From Lutibacter citreus (GTDB lineage: Bacteria; Bacteroidota; Bacteroidia; Flavobacteriales; Flavobacteriaceae), in the NCBI RefSeq assembly GCF_003260195.1, contig NZ_QEIH01000009.1, forward strand, positions 143,497-207,496: a stretch of 64,000 nucleotides of DNA. The letters are read 5' to 3'. Position numbers and translations under genes: made by a program. Below, in pieces: positions 55,741-64,000 of this stretch (position 1 is the first letter of the stretch; each line of letters starts with the position of its first letter). Under the pieces are notes generated by a model. It was not told where the DNA came from and did not search any database. It was given only the letters and a program-made list of their open reading frames with translations.

Positions 55741-56350
55741 GCCTTCTTTTGCAATTGTTATTTTGGCAGCTGGTTCTTCATCAAGAATGGGTAAAATAAA
55801 ACAATTACTTCCTTGGGGAAATACAAGTCTTTTAGGGAATTCAATCTCAATTTGTAAAAACTCAAAAGCAACTAATGTATTTGTTGTGTTAGGTGCAAAT
55901 TATAATAAAATAAAGTTAGAGGTTGAAAATAAGGATGTTGTTTTAATTAAAAATGACTCTTGGGATAAAGGAATGGGAACCTCAATTAAAAGTGCTTTAA
56001 ATTATTTTAAAGAGCGCGATTTAAACTTTAGTGCAGTTCTATTTACTTTAGCAGATCAACCTTTTATAACTACTAAATATTACAATCTTTTATTTGATTC
56101 TTATAAGGCTTCAGAAAAAGGAATTATAGCAACAGAACTAGATGAAAAAATAGGTGTTCCGGCAATTTTTGGTTCAAATTATTATAGAGGTCTAATGAAG
56201 TTAGATTCGGATATTGGTGCAAAACAAATTATTAAGGAGAATATAGATGATGTGAAATCAATAATGTCTGAAGTTGATTTTACAGATATTGATACTTTTG
56301 AAGTATATGAAAAATTAGTAAAACAGACTCAAAAAAAAATGCCGAACTAA
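55730..56350 (+). CDS. MocA-like molybdenum cofactor nucleotidyltransferase
   Basis: 206 residues. Nucleotide-binding signature LAAGSSSRMGKIKQLLPW (13-30) and LADQPF (about 104-109). MocA makes molybdopterin cytosine dinucleotide, the cofactor form used by this hydroxylase family; the location in the operon makes this more likely than MobA. The stop lies inside the terminator that follows. Confidence 0.88.
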   Translation: MSCKPSFAIVILAAGSSSRMGKIKQLLPWGNTSLLGNSISICKNSKATNVFVVLGANYNKIKLEVENKDVVLIKNDSWDKGMGTSIKSALNYFKERDLNFSAVLFTLADQPFITTKYYNLLFDSYKASEKGIIATELDEKIGVPAIFGSNYYRGLMKLDSDIGAKQIIKENIDDVKSIMSEVDFTDIDTFEVYEKLVKQTQKKMPN

Positions 56351-56371
56351 AATTTTAGTTCGGCATTTTTT
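56339..56371. terminator. Bidirectional terminator, molybdenum operon / fuc-uxa operon
   Basis: Perfect 14-bp dyad (ATGCCGAACTAAAA / TTTTAGTTCGGCAT, 56339-56366) flanked by A- and T-runs, so it can end both convergent transcripts. It overlaps the stop codon of the MocA-like gene. Confidence 0.9.
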
Positions 56372-56384
56372 AAGTTTTATAAAT

Positions 56385-56729
56385 CTAAGCTAGTTTAAAA
56401 ACAGGCTCTAAAGCAATCCATTTTTCACCATCTTTTGCCCAAGGTAATTCTTGTTGGTAATCCCACATAAGGTTTTCCCATTCTTGAACTTTAGGATTAT
56501 TAGCATCCATTTCAGCTTTCTTTGCAGGATCAAAAGTTTCATCAACTTCCATAATCATAAACATTCTGTTTCCTGTTAGGTAAATTTCCATATCTACTAT
56601 ACCTGCATCTTTAATGCTTTTAGTAATTTCTGGCCACGCATTACCTGCTGCGTGGTATTCTTTATATTCAGCAATTAATTTAGAATCGTCTTTTAAATCG
56701 CAAGAATAACAATATCTTTTTGTACTCAT
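56385..56729 (-). CDS. L-rhamnose/L-fucose mutarotase family protein
   Basis: 114 residues with start ATG at 56729 (MSTKRYCYSCDLKDD); the longer in-frame extension overlaps FucP and is unlikely. Small alpha-beta barrel of the RhaM/FucM-like (DUF718) family: EYHAAGNAWPEITKSIKDAGIVDMEIYLTGNRMFMIMEV. It interconverts anomers of a deoxy-hexose before oxidation. It follows the fucP gene by 10 nt. Confidence 0.88.
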   Translation of the reverse strand: MSTKRYCYSCDLKDDSKLIAEYKEYHAAGNAWPEITKSIKDAGIVDMEIYLTGNRMFMIMEVDETFDPAKKAEMDANNPKVQEWENLMWDYQQELPWAKDGEKWIALEPVFKLA

Positions 56730-56739
56730 CTTTTTAAAA

Positions 56740-58062
56740 TTAAGCTTGTTTATTATATTTTGAATAGACTTGTTTCCCGTAAACCCCAATTACAACAAAA
56801 CAAATTAATGTAATTAAGAATGAGAAACGCATTTCAGTAAGACCAAAATATGAAACATCTTCATATCCTGTTCCTCCTAAATCTAATATTCTTCCTTGAA
56901 GTGGTGTTAATAAAGCTCCACCTACAATTGCCATTACTAAAAAGGCAGCTCCAAATTTGGCATCTTGACCTTGACCTTCTAAAGCAATACCATAAATTGT
57001 TGGGAACATAATAGACATAAATACTGAAGTTGCAATTAAAGAATAAAGTCCTATCATTCCTGGTAAAACAATTGCTCCAACTGTTGTAGCAAAAGCACCA
57101 ATAGCAAAATACATTAATAATTTACCTGAATCTATATCTTTCATTAAAGCAGTACCAATCATTCTTCCCGTTAAAAATACAATGTAACCAGCTAAACCAA
57201 ACCAAACAGCAGATTTACTGTCTATTCCTAAGGTTTCAGCATATTGGTAAACATAGGTCCAACACATAATTTGAGCTCCTACATAAAATACTTGAGCAAT
57301 TACTCCAAAAGAAAATTTAGGTTGACTCCATAATCTCTTAACTGAGTCAAAAAAGTTTACTGTAACTTCTTGGTCTTTATTTTCTGGCATTTTTAATATT
57401 GATATCATAATAAAAAATGCTAATACAACAAATCCTAATATTACATAAGGATTACGTATTACTTCTAAATCTGAAGTTTTAATAACTGCTTTTGCAGATT
57501 CAGATAATGTATCAAATATAGGTGTTCCATCAGCAGTAGTATCGTCAGATTTTAATGCACTTAAAACAAAGTTTTGAGCAATTAGTAATCCTCCAATAGA
57601 TCCCATTGGATTAAACATTTGAGCGAAATTTAAACGTCTGGTTGCAGTTTCTTCAGCTCCCATTGATAAAATGTATGGGTTTGAAGTGGTTTCTAAAAAT
57701 GCTAAACCAAAAGTTAAAATATAGTAAGAAGCTAAAAAGAAAGCATAACTTTCATATTGTGCGGCAGGAAAAAATAACAATGCACCAATAGAGTACAATG
57801 CTAAACCAACTAACACTCCTTTTTTGTAAGAAAATTTATTCACAAACAAAGCAGCAGGAATTGCCATACACCCATATCCTCCATAAAAAGCAAGTTGCAC
57901 ATAGGAAGCTTCAACATTTGAAAGTTCTAATACTTTTTGAAAAGCTCTAACCATTGGGTTAGTTATATCATTTGCAAATCCCCACAATGCAAAAAGCGAA
58001 GTAATCAAAATAAATGGTACTATAACCGACTTGGCTACTACAGGTATTTTTGTGTTTTCCAT
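56740..58062 (-). CDS. fucP: FucP-type sugar:proton symporter
   Basis: 440 residues, MFS of the fucose/glucose/galactose porter family with 12 predicted helices. ALWGFANDITNPMV (25-38) and the Asn/Asp there are typical of FucP, as is ATRRLNFAQMFNPMGSIGG near 137. Context supports L-fucose or a uronic acid as substrate. It has its own candidate promoter and lies after a terminator, so it can be transcribed apart from the upstream catabolic genes. Confidence 0.9.
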   Translation of the reverse strand: MENTKIPVVAKSVIVPFILITSLFALWGFANDITNPMVRAFQKVLELSNVEASYVQLAFYGGYGCMAIPAALFVNKFSYKKGVLVGLALYSIGALLFFPAAQYESYAFFLASYYILTFGLAFLETTSNPYILSMGAEETATRRLNFAQMFNPMGSIGGLLIAQNFVLSALKSDDTTADGTPIFDTLSESAKAVIKTSDLEVIRNPYVILGFVVLAFFIMISILKMPENKDQEVTVNFFDSVKRLWSQPKFSFGVIAQVFYVGAQIMCWTYVYQYAETLGIDSKSAVWFGLAGYIVFLTGRMIGTALMKDIDSGKLLMYFAIGAFATTVGAIVLPGMIGLYSLIATSVFMSIMFPTIYGIALEGQGQDAKFGAAFLVMAIVGGALLTPLQGRILDLGGTGYEDVSYFGLTEMRFSFLITLICFVVIGVYGKQVYSKYNKQA

Positions 58063-58100
58063 AATAATGTAATAAAATATTTATTGGTTAATTAAAGGTG

Positions 58101-58108
58101 CAAAGTAA
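58101..58108 (-). promoter_or_regulatory. Candidate -7 element for fucP
   Basis: On the minus strand the bases read TTACTTTG followed by CACC, one mismatch from TAnnTTTG and with the same CACC extension as the candidate small-RNA promoter. It lies immediately beside the terminator hairpin that ends the preceding operon. Confidence 0.4.
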
Positions 58109-58145
58109 AAAAGACAAAACATTTTTATAGTATGTTTTGTCTTTT
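58109..58145 (-). terminator. Terminator after the SDR gene
   Basis: Perfect 14-bp stem (58109-58122 with 58132-58145; AAAAGACAAAACAT / ATGTTTTGTCTTTT), 9-nt loop, and T-rich downstream sequence on the minus strand. It separates the catabolic genes from fucP. Confidence 0.85.
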
Positions 58146-58162
58146 ATAATAGAACAAATGAT

Positions 58163-58954
58163 TTATTCTGAAAGTAATGATCTATCTAAATGTACGTAAC
58201 CACCGTCAACAGTTATAAATTGCCCTGTTGTATGAGATGATCTTTCTGAAATTGTAAATAAACAAGTATCAGCAATTTCATCTGGTGTAGTCATTCTGTT
58301 TTCTAAAGGAATTTTCTTCACAATAGATTTTAATTTTTCTTCACCGTTTTCTAATGTTTTAATCCAAGCATCATACGCAGGAGTCCAACTTTCAGCAATA
58401 ATTATTGCATTAGAACGAATACCGTATTTTATTAAATCTACAGCCCATTCTCTAGTTAAACCTAAAACTCCTCCTTTTGAAGCAGCGTAACCAGAAGTTC
58501 CACCTTGGCCAGTTAAACCAACTTTAGAACCAATGTTTAATATGTTTCCTTTAGATTCTTTTAAAAATGGTAAACAGTGTTTTACTACTAAAAAGTAGCT
58601 TACCATATTTAATTTTAATGAATTCATAAATTCATCATAAGAAGCATCTAACCCAACACCATCATTTACACCAACATTATTAATTACAGCATCAATTCTT
58701 CCGTATTTGTCAGTAATTGTTTTAATTGCTTTTTCAATATCATCAGGATTTGTAACATCAGTTTGACAGAATATTGCATCAATTCCTTTTTCTTGAAGCT
58801 CTTTTACATATTCAAATCCTCTTGCGTTTCTATCAATAATTGCTGGTACAACACCTTCTTCAGCTAAATGTTGAAGAATTGTTTCTCCAATACTTCCTTT
58901 GATACCTGCAGCACCTGAAATAACAACTACTTTTCCTTTTAAATTTAAGTCCAT
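58163..58954 (-). CDS. SDR-family sugar dehydrogenase, probable L-fucose dehydrogenase
   Basis: 263 residues. Glycine-rich cofactor loop ISGAAGIKGSIGE (12-24, with two extra residues relative to the usual TGxxxGIG), catalytic S143, Y156 and K160 (SGYAASK). It sits between the lactonase and fucP, which suggests it oxidises an aldose to a lactone (L-fucose to L-fuconolactone). The alternative is a 2-keto-3-deoxy-L-fuconate dehydrogenase; the sequence alone does not decide. Confidence 0.82.
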   Translation of the reverse strand: MDLNLKGKVVVISGAAGIKGSIGETILQHLAEEGVVPAIIDRNARGFEYVKELQEKGIDAIFCQTDVTNPDDIEKAIKTITDKYGRIDAVINNVGVNDGVGLDASYDEFMNSLKLNMVSYFLVVKHCLPFLKESKGNILNIGSKVGLTGQGGTSGYAASKGGVLGLTREWAVDLIKYGIRSNAIIIAESWTPAYDAWIKTLENGEEKLKSIVKKIPLENRMTTPDEIADTCLFTISERSSHTTGQFITVDGGYVHLDRSLLSE

Positions 58955-58958
58955 TGTT

Positions 58959-59789
58959 TTATTTTATATTATAGAATATTTTAGCGTTTTCGCCCATAAT
59001 AGAGGCTTGTTCTGTTGAACGGAAATTTGCTATAAATCCTGTTACTAATTCTTTTATTTTTTTATAATTTCCTGCAACCAAGCAAACTGGCCAATCCGAA
59101 CCAAACATCACTTTTTTCCATCCAAATGCAACCAATACTAATTTCATATAAGGCGTTATTTGTTCTGGAGTCCAACTAGTAAAATCGGCTTCGGTAACCA
59201 TTCCTGAAAGTTTACAGTACACATTATCGCATTTACCAATTTCAAACATTAAAGCTGCCCAACCATCATAAAAACCATCTTTTATATAAGGCTTTGCTAT
59301 ATGATCAATTACAAATTTTTGCTTTGGAAATCTTTTTACCAATTCCAAAACAGCTCCTAATTGATGTGGAAATACTAATATGTCATATGTGAAATCATAT
59401 TTTTCTAAAGCTGCAATTCCTCTTAAAAAATTGGGTCTTAACAAAAAGTTATGATCTGGTTCACCTTGTATAACGTGTCTAAAACCTTTTAGTTTTGGAT
59501 TCTTGCTGTATTTTTCTAATACTTCTTCTATGTTTTCAGCTCTTAAATCTATCCAACCTACAATTCCTTTTATAAAATCGTTTTTATCAGCTAAATCTAG
59601 TAGGAAATCTGTTTCTTCTAATGTTTGATCTGCTTGAACAGCAACACAACCATCAATTCCATTTTCAGCATACACTTTTTGCAAGTCCGAAGGCATAAAA
59701 TCTTTTCGAATTACGGACATAGAGTCGTCAATCCAATCGTGTTTTACGGGTTCGTATTTCCAAAAATGCTGATGTGAATCAATAATCAT
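58959..59789 (-). CDS. Amidohydrolase, probable L-fuconolactonase
   Basis: 276 residues of the COG3618 amidohydrolase-2 family: MIIDSHQHFWKYEP at 1-14 with the metal-binding HQH, HVIQGEPDH (about 105), DHIAKP (about 160) and GSDWPV (about 234). Family members hydrolyse L-fucono- or L-rhamnono-lactone. It precedes the SDR gene by 4 nt and follows uxaB by 4 nt, so it belongs to the same transcript. Specific lactone not proven. Confidence 0.86.
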   Translation of the reverse strand: MIIDSHQHFWKYEPVKHDWIDDSMSVIRKDFMPSDLQKVYAENGIDGCVAVQADQTLEETDFLLDLADKNDFIKGIVGWIDLRAENIEEVLEKYSKNPKLKGFRHVIQGEPDHNFLLRPNFLRGIAALEKYDFTYDILVFPHQLGAVLELVKRFPKQKFVIDHIAKPYIKDGFYDGWAALMFEIGKCDNVYCKLSGMVTEADFTSWTPEQITPYMKLVLVAFGWKKVMFGSDWPVCLVAGNYKKIKELVTGFIANFRSTEQASIMGENAKIFYNIK

Positions 59790-59793
59790 AAGG

Positions 59794-61230
59794 CTATTTT
59801 ACAAATGCATCTAAAGTTGCTTTCATACCATCATTTAAAATTGCTTCTAAATGTGTAGTAACTTCTTCTTGAAGACCATCTATTTCAGTTAAATCTGTTC
59901 CCCAGAAATCTGTATTTGATAATGTTTTTTCAGCAACTTCAACGAAATTATTACTAGCCCAAGCTTCTTTAAAGAAATCTAAAACTGCGGCATCATCTTT
60001 TAAAGCAATTTCAGTTCCATTTCTATCACCTTTATAGAAAGTGATTAATGCAGCTAAAGAGAATAATAAGTTTTTAGGTAACTCATTTTTACGTTTTACA
60101 TATTCTAAAACAGAAGGTAAAACTCTTGTTTTATATTTTGAAATTGAATTTAATGAAATACTCATTAATTCATGTGCTAAATAAGGGTTTCTGAAACGGT
60201 CTAAAACGTCTGCAGAGAACTGACTTAATTCTTCAGCAGGTAAATCTAATGTTGGAGAAATATCATTAAATAAAGCATTCTTTAAGAATTTACCAACAAC
60301 TTCATCTTCTAAAGATTCACGAACTCTATCAATTCCGTATAAATATCCAACAGGAACTAGGGTAGTGTGAGCACCATTTAAAATACGCACTTTACGTGTT
60401 CTGTAAGGTTCCATATTATCTGTAAAGACAACATTTAAACCACAAGCTTCAGAAGGAAATTCATCTTTTACAGATTCTGGTCCTTCAATAACCCATAAAT
60501 GGAATTGTTCACCTTCAACAACTAAATTATCTTTATAACCTAGCTCTTTAGTAATAGCATCCATTTTATCTCTTGGGTAACCAGGTACAATTCTGTCAAC
60601 TAATGTGTTACAGAAAATGTTGTCTTCGTTAATCCATTCAACAAATTCATCTCCTAAATTCCAATCTGCAGCATATTGAAGAATTATTCTTTTTAAGTTA
60701 TCTCCATTACGGTCAATTAATTCACAAGGAACTAAAATTAAACCTTTGTCTGAAGCTCCTCCAAAAGTTTGAAATCTTTTGTATAATAAAGCAGTTAATT
60801 TTCCAGGGAAACTTTTTTGAGGAGCGTCGTCTAGTTTATCATCTGCATTATATGAAATACCAGCTTCAGTAGTGTTTGAAATTACAAAACGTAAATCTGG
60901 GTTTTCAGCATTAGCTAAATAATCAGCATAATTTTCGTAAGGGTTAATTCCTCTTTGAATACAATCAATAACTTCTTTTTCACTTAAAACTTCACCGTTT
61001 TTAATTCCGTTTAAGTACAAAGTGTATAAACAATCTTGATCGTTTAACATTTTAACTAAACCTTGATCAATTGGTTGTACAACTACAACACCTGCATCAA
61101 AGTTTGCTTTTTTGTTCATTTCGTTAATCATCCAATCTGCGAAAGCTCTTAAAAAGTTTCCTTCTCCAAATTGTAAAATTCTTTCAGTATAAGTTTTTGC
61201 TTCTACTGTTGTTCTATTTAATGATTTCAT
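59794..61230 (-). CDS. uxaB: Tagaturonate reductase-like dehydrogenase
   Basis: 478 residues, polyol dehydrogenase family (UxaB/UxuB). N-terminal Rossmann motif ILQFGEGNFLRAF (18-30); central KDEFPSEACGLNVVFTDNMEPYRTRKVRILNGAHT carries the family lysine/asparagine/histidine. UxaB reduces D-tagaturonate to D-altronate, the step before UxaA, which lies just upstream. Fructuronate reductase is the close alternative. Confidence 0.88.
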   Translation of the reverse strand: MKSLNRTTVEAKTYTERILQFGEGNFLRAFADWMINEMNKKANFDAGVVVVQPIDQGLVKMLNDQDCLYTLYLNGIKNGEVLSEKEVIDCIQRGINPYENYADYLANAENPDLRFVISNTTEAGISYNADDKLDDAPQKSFPGKLTALLYKRFQTFGGASDKGLILVPCELIDRNGDNLKRIILQYAADWNLGDEFVEWINEDNIFCNTLVDRIVPGYPRDKMDAITKELGYKDNLVVEGEQFHLWVIEGPESVKDEFPSEACGLNVVFTDNMEPYRTRKVRILNGAHTTLVPVGYLYGIDRVRESLEDEVVGKFLKNALFNDISPTLDLPAEELSQFSADVLDRFRNPYLAHELMSISLNSISKYKTRVLPSVLEYVKRKNELPKNLLFSLAALITFYKGDRNGTEIALKDDAAVLDFFKEAWASNNFVEVAEKTLSNTDFWGTDLTEIDGLQEEVTTHLEAILNDGMKATLDAFVK

Positions 61231-61238
61231 TTATTATT

Positions 61239-61273
61239 AGCTTTTTGCTATTGGCTTTTCGCTTTTAGCTATT
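61239..61273. repeat. Short imperfect tandem repeat in the uxaA-uxaB spacer
   Basis: The 90-nt gap contains repeated AGCTTTTTGCTATT / GGCTTTTCGCTTTT / AGCTATT units, a run of degenerate 7-9-mers such as occur between genes in many flavobacteria. No function apparent. Confidence 0.45.
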
Positions 61274-61320
61274 TATTTTTATGGGGCTTCAACTAATCTC
61301 AGCCACCGTTTTAGTTTTTC

Positions 61321-62973
61321 TTATAAAGAAATTCCTCTTTTCCAAGGAATAAAGTCGTTATGTCCTTTTACTACTGCTTTTGAAGGAGTTTCACCACTAG
61401 CCACTCTAATTACGTGGTCTAATATTTTTTCTCCCATTGTTTGTATAGTGTCTTCACCAGTAATTACGGTTCCTGCATTAATATCAATAATATCATTCAT
61501 TCTTTCAAACAATTCTGTATTACTAGACATTTTTAAAACCGGAGTAATTGGGTTTCCTGTTGGAGTACCTAAACCTGTTGTAAATACAATAACATTACAA
61601 CCTGAACCAGCTAAACCGGTAGTACTTTCAACATCATTACCAGGGGTACATAATAAGTTTAACCCTGGTTTTGTAATTTTTTCAGCATAATCTAATACTT
61701 CCACAACTGGAGATGTTCCACCTTTTTTAGCGGCACCTGCAGATTTCATTGCATCAGTAATTAAACCATCTTTTATGTTTCCTGGAGAAGGGTTAGCTTC
61801 AAATCCAGAGCCTACTGCAACAGCTGCAGCAGAATAAGAACGCATAATTGAAGAGAATTTTTTAGCATCTTCTTCATTTACACATCTATTGATAATATTT
61901 TGTTCAACACCGTTTAATTCTGGAAATTCAGATAAAACAGGAGAACCACCAAGTGCGGCTAATAAATCTGCAGCATAACCTAATGAAGGATTTGCAGAAA
62001 TACCAGAGAATCCATCGGATCCACCGCATTCTAAACCTAAAATTAGTTTGTTTAAAGGCGCTGGTTTACGTTCAATTTTGTTAGCTTCCATTAAACCTAA
62101 AAAAGTGTGTTTAACGGCTTCTTCAATTAATCCACGTTCACTTGCACTTTTTTGTTGTTCTAAGTAATGAACTGGTTTATAGCCGTTAGGATCTTTAATT
62201 TTTAATGCTTTTTGTAGCATTTCAATTTGTGCATTTTGGCATCCTAAACTAAAAATGGTAGCACCTGCAACATTAGGGTTAGAGATATAACCAGCTAATA
62301 AGTTACATAATACTTCAGAATCTTGGCGAATACCACCGCAACCTCCATCATGTTTTAAAAATTTAATACCATCTACATTAGGAAATAAACGATTTTTAGC
62401 CATTTCCTCTTTTGTAGCTATAATTGGAGTATTAAAAATATCTTCTTGTGAAGCACCAGCTTTGTATTGTGCAATTAATGCGTCAGTATCAACTGCAAAG
62501 TCTTTTTTAGTTTCGTAACCTAATTTTTCAGAAAGTGCCCCTTCTAAAACATCTATATTTCTGTTTTCACAAAAAGTTAAAGGAATAACTAACCAATAAT
62601 TTCCAGTTCCTACGCTACCATCTTTACGGTGATAACCATTAAAGGTTCTATCTTTAAAGTTTGAAGTATCTGGAGCGGTCCAAACAAATTTTTCATTTGA
62701 ATCACTAAATTCAGCTGAAGCATGTTTAATATTTTCAGTAGTAATAGCTTCACCTTCTTTAATAGGGAGCACTGCTTTACCAACCAAAACACCATACATA
62801 AATATTTGATCACCTACAGCAAAATCGTTTAAAGCAAATTTGTGTTTACTTTTAATGTTTTCTTTTAAAATGATTTCTTTACCATTTACAATGGCTTTTA
62901 ATCCTTCAGGAAGATTGTCAATAGCAACAATTAAATTATCTATTGGATCTATTTGAGCGTAATTTGCAGACAT
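61321..62973 (-). CDS. uxaA: Altronate dehydratase family protein
   Basis: 550 residues: an N-terminal SAF domain (about 10-85) followed by the GarD/UxaA catalytic domain (YHRKDGSVGTGNYWLVIP near 113; HDGGCGGIRQDSE near 206; LECGGSDGFSGISANPSLG near 313; GTPTGNPITPVLK near 470). D-altronate to 2-keto-3-deoxy-gluconate is the family reaction. No separate L-fuconate dehydratase (enolase type) is in the window, so this enzyme might also serve the fuconate branch; that is speculation. Confidence 0.88.
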   Translation of the reverse strand: MSANYAQIDPIDNLIVAIDNLPEGLKAIVNGKEIILKENIKSKHKFALNDFAVGDQIFMYGVLVGKAVLPIKEGEAITTENIKHASAEFSDSNEKFVWTAPDTSNFKDRTFNGYHRKDGSVGTGNYWLVIPLTFCENRNIDVLEGALSEKLGYETKKDFAVDTDALIAQYKAGASQEDIFNTPIIATKEEMAKNRLFPNVDGIKFLKHDGGCGGIRQDSEVLCNLLAGYISNPNVAGATIFSLGCQNAQIEMLQKALKIKDPNGYKPVHYLEQQKSASERGLIEEAVKHTFLGLMEANKIERKPAPLNKLILGLECGGSDGFSGISANPSLGYAADLLAALGGSPVLSEFPELNGVEQNIINRCVNEEDAKKFSSIMRSYSAAAVAVGSGFEANPSPGNIKDGLITDAMKSAGAAKKGGTSPVVEVLDYAEKITKPGLNLLCTPGNDVESTTGLAGSGCNVIVFTTGLGTPTGNPITPVLKMSSNTELFERMNDIIDINAGTVITGEDTIQTMGEKILDHVIRVASGETPSKAVVKGHNDFIPWKRGISL

Positions 62974-63013
62974 AATTAGTAGTTAGTTATTTCTTTTTTT
63001 ATTGAATTTATTT

Positions 63014-63682
63014 TTAGCTTCTTACTTCTTTAACTAAAGCAATAGCAGCTTTCACATCTTGTTCTAATTTAGCGTAATCTTTATTTGCTATAATTTCTTT
63101 TGAAATAAGTTGAGAACCCATTCCAACACAAGTTACACCTGCATTAAACCATCCAGATAAATTTTCTCTTGTTGGAGCAACACCACCAGTAGGCATTACA
63201 CTTGTCCAAGGTTGAGGTCCTTTAATTCCTTTTACAAATTGAGGTCCGTAAATATCGCCAGGGAATAATTTAACTATTTCACAACCTAATTCTTCAGCTC
63301 TTGCAATTTCAGTTAAAGTTCCACATCCAGGAGACCATAAAACTTTACGTCTGTTACAGGCAATAGCAATATCTTCTCTTAAAACAGGAGTAACAATAAA
63401 ATTTGCTCCTAAAGCCATATATAATGAAGCTGCAGCACCATCAGTAACTGAACCAACACCCATAATCATACCAGGTAATTCGGCAACTGCATATTTTGTT
63501 AATTCACCAAAAACTTCGTGAGCGAAATCTCCACGAGCAGTAAATTCCATTAATCTTGCACCACCATTGTAACAAGCTTTTAATACTTTTTTACTTAATT
63601 CTAAATCGTTGTTAAAAAACAATGGAATCATCCCTGTTTCTTTCATTGCTGTTGCAACTTCTATTCTTGTAAATTGTGCCAT
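63014..63682 (-). CDS. eda: 2-keto-3-deoxy-6-phosphogluconate aldolase
   Basis: 222 residues, class I aldolase. E46 and R50 in MEFTARGD and the Schiff-base lysine K138 in VKLFPGD are the expected active-site residues. Splits KDPG into pyruvate and glyceraldehyde 3-phosphate, the final step for uronates. It lies between the kinase and uxaA in the same direction. Confidence 0.93.
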   Translation of the reverse strand: MAQFTRIEVATAMKETGMIPLFFNNDLELSKKVLKACYNGGARLMEFTARGDFAHEVFGELTKYAVAELPGMIMGVGSVTDGAAASLYMALGANFIVTPVLREDIAIACNRRKVLWSPGCGTLTEIARAEELGCEIVKLFPGDIYGPQFVKGIKGPQPWTSVMPTGGVAPTRENLSGWFNAGVTCVGMGSQLISKEIIANKDYAKLEQDVKAAIALVKEVRS

Positions 63683-63706
63683 TTTAGTTTTATATTTTAG
63701 TTATAA

Positions 63707-63755
63707 TCAGATAAAAAAAATAAGGAAGGTTGGGCTTTTACAAAACCCAACTTCC
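63707..63755 (-). terminator. Terminator or attenuator between the sugar kinase and eda
   Basis: On the minus strand GGGTTTTG...GCCCAACCTTCC forms a 10-bp stem with one bulged base (63724-63755), followed by a T-run (A-run at 63711-63718 on the plus strand). It lies after the kinase stop and before the eda start, so it would reduce read-through from kinase to eda. Confidence 0.78.
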
Positions 63756-63790
63756 CTATTAACCAAATCTAATTAAAAAATCTTCATTTT

Positions 63791-64000
63791 TTATCTTGCT
63801 ACTCTACCTGAAGCGTCTCCACCCATTAGTTTTTTAACCTCGTCTATTGTAGATAAATTCGCATCACCTTTAATAGTGTGTTTTAAACAAGACGCAGCTA
63901 CTGCAAAATTCAACGCTTTTTGGTCGTCTCCTTTATATTCTAACAAACCGTAAATTAATCCACCCATAAATGAATCACCACCACCAACTCTATCTACTAT
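63791..64000 (-). CDS. kdgK: PfkB-family sugar kinase, C-terminal part (probable 2-keto-3-deoxygluconate kinase)
   Basis: Only the last 69 residues are present; the gene continues beyond the right edge. They begin [14 protein letters not shown], the PfkB ATP-binding signature with the catalytic aspartate, and end GDASGRVAR. Next to UxaB, UxaA and KDPG aldolase, phosphorylation of 2-keto-3-deoxygluconate is the missing step, so KdgK is the best reading. Confidence 0.85.
   Translation of the reverse strand: MVDRVGGGDSFMGGLIYGLLEYKGDDQKALNFAVAASCLKHTIKGDANLSTIDEVKKLMGGDASGRVAR

Noticed and set aside
1..64000. Defence system, prophage, transposon, CRISPR array or ribosomal RNA
   Set aside because: I looked for repeats with spacers, transposase and integrase motifs, terminal inverted repeats and nuclease/helicase clusters and found none; the window is core and catabolic chromosome.

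Overview
The window is about 64 kb of AT-rich chromosomal DNA from a member of the Bacteroidota, most likely the Flavobacteriaceae. The evidence is the gene content (DUF3570/DUF4266 pair, acylornithine-type ArgF', long class II IlvC, short LeuA, FtsZ with a long acidic tail), the lack of clear Shine-Dalgarno sequences, and several promoters of the Bacteroidetes type (TTTG, about 20 nt, TAnnTTTG). No transposon, prophage, CRISPR array or rRNA was seen. The window is cut inside leuB at the left and inside a PfkB-type sugar kinase at the right.

Layout. 1-1615 (minus): leuA and partial leuB. 1766-3310: conserved helical protein of unknown function. 3311-3840: a regulatory leader with two complete leader-peptide/terminator attenuators in series. 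3841-10552: ilvD-ilvB-ilvN-ilvC-ilvA. 10645-10710: a short arginine-rich leader peptide. 10789-21763: one arginine-plus-proline operon (GNAT acyltransferase, argG, argC, proC, argD, proA, proB, argF', argB, argE, argH). 21848-24941 (minus): thioredoxin-ApbE-DUF4266-DUF3570, a probable envelope redox/flavinylation locus. 25040-27107 (minus): pseudouridine synthase, EngB GTPase, alpha/beta hydrolase. 27318-42683: division and cell wall (dcw) cluster mraZ to ftsZ, with MraZ-type boxes in its promoter. 42805-43569: YqeY protein, tRNA-Arg and a candidate small RNA. 43890-51940: xylose regulator, xylB, xylA, xylE-type transporter, transketolase and transaldolase. 52103-56350: molybdenum hydroxylase (IorAB-like) with its XdhC and MocA-like maturation partners. 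56385-64000 (minus): deoxy-sugar/uronate catabolism (mutarotase, FucP, SDR dehydrogenase, lactonase, UxaB, UxaA, KDPG aldolase, partial kinase).

How the genes work together. The left third makes branched-chain amino acids, arginine and proline, and appears to be controlled by translation of short peptides rich in the end products. Leader 1 is rich in Val and Ile, leader 2 in Ile, Val and Leu, and a third peptide ahead of the arginine operon ends in clustered CGC/CGG arginine codons. The middle builds peptidoglycan and the division machinery. The right third feeds pentoses and (deoxy)uronic sugars into the pentose phosphate and Entner-Doudoroff routes.

The most noteworthy observations are the tandem ilv attenuators, whose anti-terminator segments can be read directly from the sequence, and the arginine leader peptide.
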